A stretch of 16,255 bases of DNA from Acidisphaera sp035272265 (GTDB lineage Bacteria; Pseudomonadota; Alphaproteobacteria; Acetobacterales; Acetobacteraceae), in NCBI GenBank assembly GCA_035272265.1, contig DATEQV010000404.1:1-16255 (forward strand), in the 5' to 3' direction. Under the pieces are notes generated by a model. It had not been told where the DNA came from, searched no databases, and saw only the letters and a list, made by a program, of their open reading frames with translations. The position numbers and the translations under genes are program-made. Positions 14,122 to 16,255 of this stretch are shown here, piece by piece. The first letter of the stretch is position 1; every line of letters starts with the position of its first letter.

Positions 14122-15227
14122 TGCAGCCGCCGCCCGCCCAGCCCGGTCAGCGCGAAGACGAGATCGACACCCCGGCGCTGATCCTCGACCTCGACGCGTT
14201 CGAGGCGAACCTCGACCGCATGGCGGCCTTCCTCGCGCCCACCGACGTCAAGCTGCGGGCACACGCGAAGACTCACAAATCCGCGGTCATCGCGCACCTG
14301 CAGATCGCGCGCGGCGCGGTCGGCCAATGCACCCAGAAGGTCGGCGAGGCCGAGGCGCTCGCCTGGGGTGGTGTGCCCGACATCCTTGTCAGCAACGAGG
14401 TCGTGGGATCGGCGAAGCTCGCCCGGCTCGCCGCCCTCGCCCGCATCGCGCGCGTCGCCGTCTGCGCCGACGATGCCGCCCAGGTCGAAGCGATCGCGCA
14501 GGCGGCCGAGCACGCGCGCGTGCGCCTGCCGGTGCTGGTCGAGATCGACGTCGGCGCCGGCCGCTGCGGCGTGGCACCCGGCCCCGACGCGGTGGCGCTG
14601 GCGCGGCACATAGCGGCATCGCCGCACCTGGTCTTCGGCGGGCTGCAGGCGTATCACGGCTCGGCGCAGCACCTGCGCACGCGCGACGCCCGCGCGGCCG
14701 CCATCGCGCAGGTCGCCGATCACACGCGGCGCACCGTCGAGCAGTTGCGCCAGCAGGGCCTCGCCTGCGCCATCGTCGGCGGCGCCGGCACCGGCACGTT
14801 CGAGCACGAGGTCGCGTCGGGCGTCTTCACCGAGATCCAGGCGGGCAGCTACGTCTTCATGGACGCCGACTACGCGGCCAACCGGGACCACGCCGGCTTC
14901 GCGCACGCGCTGTTCGTGCTGGCCAGCGTGATGAGCGCGCCGCGCGCGGGCGTCGCGGTGCTCGACGCCGGGCACAAGGCGGTGCCGATCGACAGCGGCA
15001 TGCCGCTGGTCTGGCAGCGGCCGGACATCCGCTACACGAGCGCGTCCGACGAACACGGCAAGCTCGAATACGGCAGCGAGACGACGGCGCCGAGGCTCGG
15101 CGAGAAGCTGCGGCTGATCCCCGGGCACTGCGATCCGGCGGTCGATCGCTACGACTGGTACGTGGGCGTGCGCCGCGGCGTGGTTGAATGCCTGTGGCCG
15201 ATCGCCGCGCGCGGCGCGATGACCTGA
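14118..15227 (+). CDS. DSD1-family PLP enzyme (D-threonine / 3-hydroxy-D-aspartate aldolase group)
   Basis: 369 residues, fold-type III (alanine-racemase-like barrel). After EIDTPALILDLDAFEANL (15-32) comes AHAKTHK, with Lys51 the expected Schiff-base lysine. Other family marks are GAVGQCTQKVGEAEAL, LVEIDVGAGRCGV, GGLQAYHGSAQHLR and EIQAGSYVFMDADY. Near the C-terminus His337 and Asp339 (PGHCDP) match the divalent-metal ligands of D-threonine aldolase (HxD), so it should need both PLP and a metal ion. It would cleave D-3-hydroxy amino acids to glycine and an aldehyde or glyoxylate; D-serine dehydratase activity is also found in the family. The start is ATG 14118, overlapping the upstream stop; a second ATG follows at 14121. 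The RraA-like gene lies 39 bases downstream. Confidence 0.92.
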   Translation: MMQPPPAQPGQREDEIDTPALILDLDAFEANLDRMAAFLAPTDVKLRAHAKTHKSAVIAHLQIARGAVGQCTQKVGEAEALAWGGVPDILVSNEVVGSAKLARLAALARIARVAVCADDAAQVEAIAQAAEHARVRLPVLVEIDVGAGRCGVAPGPDAVALARHIAASPHLVFGGLQAYHGSAQHLRTRDARAAAIAQVADHTRRTVEQLRQQGLACAIVGGAGTGTFEHEVASGVFTEIQAGSYVFMDADYAANRDHAGFAHALFVLASVMSAPRAGVAVLDAGHKAVPIDSGMPLVWQRPDIRYTSASDEHGKLEYGSETTAPRLGEKLRLIPGHCDPAVDRYDWYVGVRRGVVECLWPIAARGAMT

Positions 15228-15266
15228 GACGCGCCTCGCGGCGCGATGAACGAGCGGGAGGAAATC

Positions 15267-15959
15267 ATGGAACGTCCCTTCACCTGGTCGGATCTGGAAG
15301 CGCTGCGCCAGTACGACACGCCGACAATTTGCAACGGACTCGAACTGGTCGTGCCCGACCGGCGCGCCATCGGCTTCACCGTCGAGCCGATGGTCTGCAT
15401 CGATCCGTCGCTGCCGCCGATGATCGGCCTAGCGCGCACCGGCACCATCCGCGCGAAGGAGCCGCCGCGCGGCACGGTGACGCAGCGCCTCGACTGGTAC
15501 GACTACGTCGCAAAGTCCGACATGCCGACCATCGTCGTCCTGCAGGATCTCGACGACCGTCCCGGCTACGGCGCCTTCTGGGGCGAGGTGCATTCGGCGG
15601 TGCACAAGGCGCTCGGCGCGCTCGGCTGCGTGACCAACGGCAGCTTCCGCGACATCGACCCGTGGGCGAAAGGCTTCCAGATGCTCGGCGGGCGCATCGG
15701 GCCGAGCCACGCCCACGTGCATCTCGTCACGCACGGCCACGGGGTGAACGTGTACGGCATGCAAGTCGATCACGACGAGGTGGTGCACGCCGACCGCCAC
15801 GGCGCGGTGGTCATCCCCGACGAGGCCGTGCGCAAGCTGCCGGCGGCCATCGAGCTGATCGCCCGGCGCGAGAAGGTGATCCTGGACGTCTGCCACGCGC
15901 CGGACTTCACGCCCGCCAAGCTGCGCGAGGCGATCCTCCGCTCGGGCGAGATACATTAA
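15267..15959 (+). CDS. RraA / HMG-aldolase-like protein
   Basis: 230 residues from ATG 15267 with GGGAGGA at 15256-15262; an in-frame ATG at 15246 has no such site. The core GCVTNGSFRDIDPWAKGF (120-137), with Arg128 and Asp129, matches the Arg-Asp pair that holds pyruvate and metal in 4-hydroxy-4-methyl-2-oxoglutarate/oxaloacetate aldolases, and HADRHGAVVIP (174-184) is the family's closing motif. Despite the name RraA (RNase E inhibitor), proteins in this catabolic setting are usually metal-dependent class II aldolases or decarboxylases. Next to a hydroxy-amino-acid aldolase it may act on the 2-oxo acid product. Its substrate is not determined by sequence. Confidence 0.87.
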   Translation: MERPFTWSDLEALRQYDTPTICNGLELVVPDRRAIGFTVEPMVCIDPSLPPMIGLARTGTIRAKEPPRGTVTQRLDWYDYVAKSDMPTIVVLQDLDDRPGYGAFWGEVHSAVHKALGALGCVTNGSFRDIDPWAKGFQMLGGRIGPSHAHVHLVTHGHGVNVYGMQVDHDEVVHADRHGAVVIPDEAVRKLPAAIELIARREKVILDVCHAPDFTPAKLREAILRSGEIH

Positions 15960-15965
15960 GAAACA

Positions 15966-16019
15966 GTGTGTGAGGCCGATCGGCACTAGATCTTTGCGAC
16001 ACACCCGCCGTTGAGCGGG
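15966..16019 (+). terminator. Hairpin-rich spacer after the RraA-like gene
   Basis: Three short symmetries sit in this spacer: gtgtgt (15966-15971) with acacac (15999-16004), the 10-bp palindrome gccgatcggc (15975-15984), and cccgc (16004-16008) with gcggg (16015-16019) around a 6-base loop. Any may stop transcription from the aldolase operon, but there is no T-run. The arms overlap, so alternative folds are possible. Confidence 0.3.
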
Positions 16020-16049
16020 CCCGTCATCGTTTCATCGAGGAGACCTGCG

Positions 16050-16255
16050 ATGCGCCTGCGCACCGGTCTGCTGTCCGCCCTCGTGGCGGCCGCTCTGCTC
16101 GGCCCGCTTGCTGCGCCTCGACCTGCCCAAGCGTATTGGGGCGGCGGTTGGCACGGCGGCGGCGGGGGCGGCGGCTGGCACGGCGGTGGCTGGGGCGGTG
16201 GTTGGCACGGCGGCTGGGGGGGCTGGCACGGCGGCTGGGGGGGCTGGCACGGCGG
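16050..16255 (+). CDS. Gly/Trp/His-rich exported repeat protein (runs off the window)
   Basis: ATG 16050 follows GAGGAGA (16037-16043). The first 29 residues are a Sec signal (RLRTGLLSALVAAALLGPLAA, processing expected after AQA). The rest is almost entirely Gly, Trp and His in units such as GGWHGGWGG. A minus-strand frame through the same bases is only its reverse image. Similar low-complexity glycine-rich exported proteins occur in Rhodospirillales and rhizobia; none has a settled role. Metal binding through the periodic His or a surface/structural role is speculation. The 3' end is outside the window. Confidence 0.75.
   Translation, partial: MRLRTGLLSALVAAALLGPLAAPRPAQAYWGGGWHGGGGGGGWHGGGWGGGWHGGWGGWHGGWGGWHG
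16203..16255 (+). repeat. 21-bp tandem repeat in the Gly/Trp/His-rich gene
   Basis: Unit tggcacggcggctgggggg plus gc, in two exact copies (16203-16223, 16224-16244) and an 11-base partial third copy cut by the window edge. It encodes WHGGWGG. The array probably continues beyond the window and is prone to length change in steps of seven residues. Confidence 0.85.

Noticed and set aside
15267..15959. Function as an RNase E inhibitor (RraA sensu stricto)
   Set aside because: The family name is historical; the length, Arg-Asp pair and aldolase neighbour favour a metabolic aldolase or decarboxylase.
1523..16255. CRISPR array among the repeats
   Set aside because: The repeats are short in-frame coding repeats without spacers, and no cas genes are present.

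Overview
The window is GC-rich chromosomal DNA of a Gram-negative bacterium. It has strong Shine-Dalgarno sites, a Sec-exported Do-type protease, a Tat-exported bicupin, a phospholipid-methyltransferase-like protein and a DUF1348 protein. Together these suggest an alphaproteobacterium, perhaps Acetobacteraceae or another Rhodospirillales lineage; this is inference from gene style, and no rRNA or other marker is present to settle it.

Bases 1-1145 are a mobile-element graveyard. From left to right they hold the last 34 codons of a probable ISL3-type transposase with a candidate IS end, a beheaded orphan gene of clearly lower GC, a pair of 11-bp direct repeats, and the C-terminal catalytic piece of a tyrosine integrase. 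All of this lies against the 3' end of a tRNA-Thr(TGT) gene, the classic landing site for integrative elements, so it is best read as a decayed integrative element later hit by an IS.

Bases 1346-6791 (+ strand) hold a periplasmic DegP-like protease followed by a UUCG-capped hairpin, then a TPR-sulfotransferase fusion and a GMC oxidoreductase that are probably co-transcribed. A convergent pair (- strand, 9373-6824) follows: a GT4 glycosyltransferase and a Tat-exported oxalate-decarboxylase-type bicupin. An 8-bp inverted repeat lies between the convergent GMC and bicupin genes.

Bases 9452-11184 (+) are a tight two-gene unit of enoyl-CoA hydratase and 3-hydroxyacyl-CoA dehydrogenase with an ATGA overlap, giving two consecutive steps of beta-oxidation-type chemistry. 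Bases 13732-11189 (-) hold four genes: a DUF1348/NTF2-like protein, a class I methyltransferase, a small exported protein, and a PmtA-like methyltransferase. Divergent from these, bases 13774-15959 (+) hold a gamma-glutamylcyclotransferase-like protein, a DSD1-type PLP enzyme (D-threonine or 3-hydroxy-D-aspartate aldolase group) and a RraA/HMG-aldolase-like protein, likely one amino-acid or hydroxy-acid catabolic operon. The window ends inside a Gly/Trp/His-rich exported repeat protein.

Most of the window is ordinary metabolic chromosome. I see no CRISPR array, defence island, toxin-antitoxin pair or biosynthetic cluster. The points most worth a second look are the tRNA-Thr scar, an altered lid in the bicupin, a His-to-Asp catalytic dyad in the dehydrogenase, a His/acid-rich loop in the protease, and the sulfotransferase-GMC pair.
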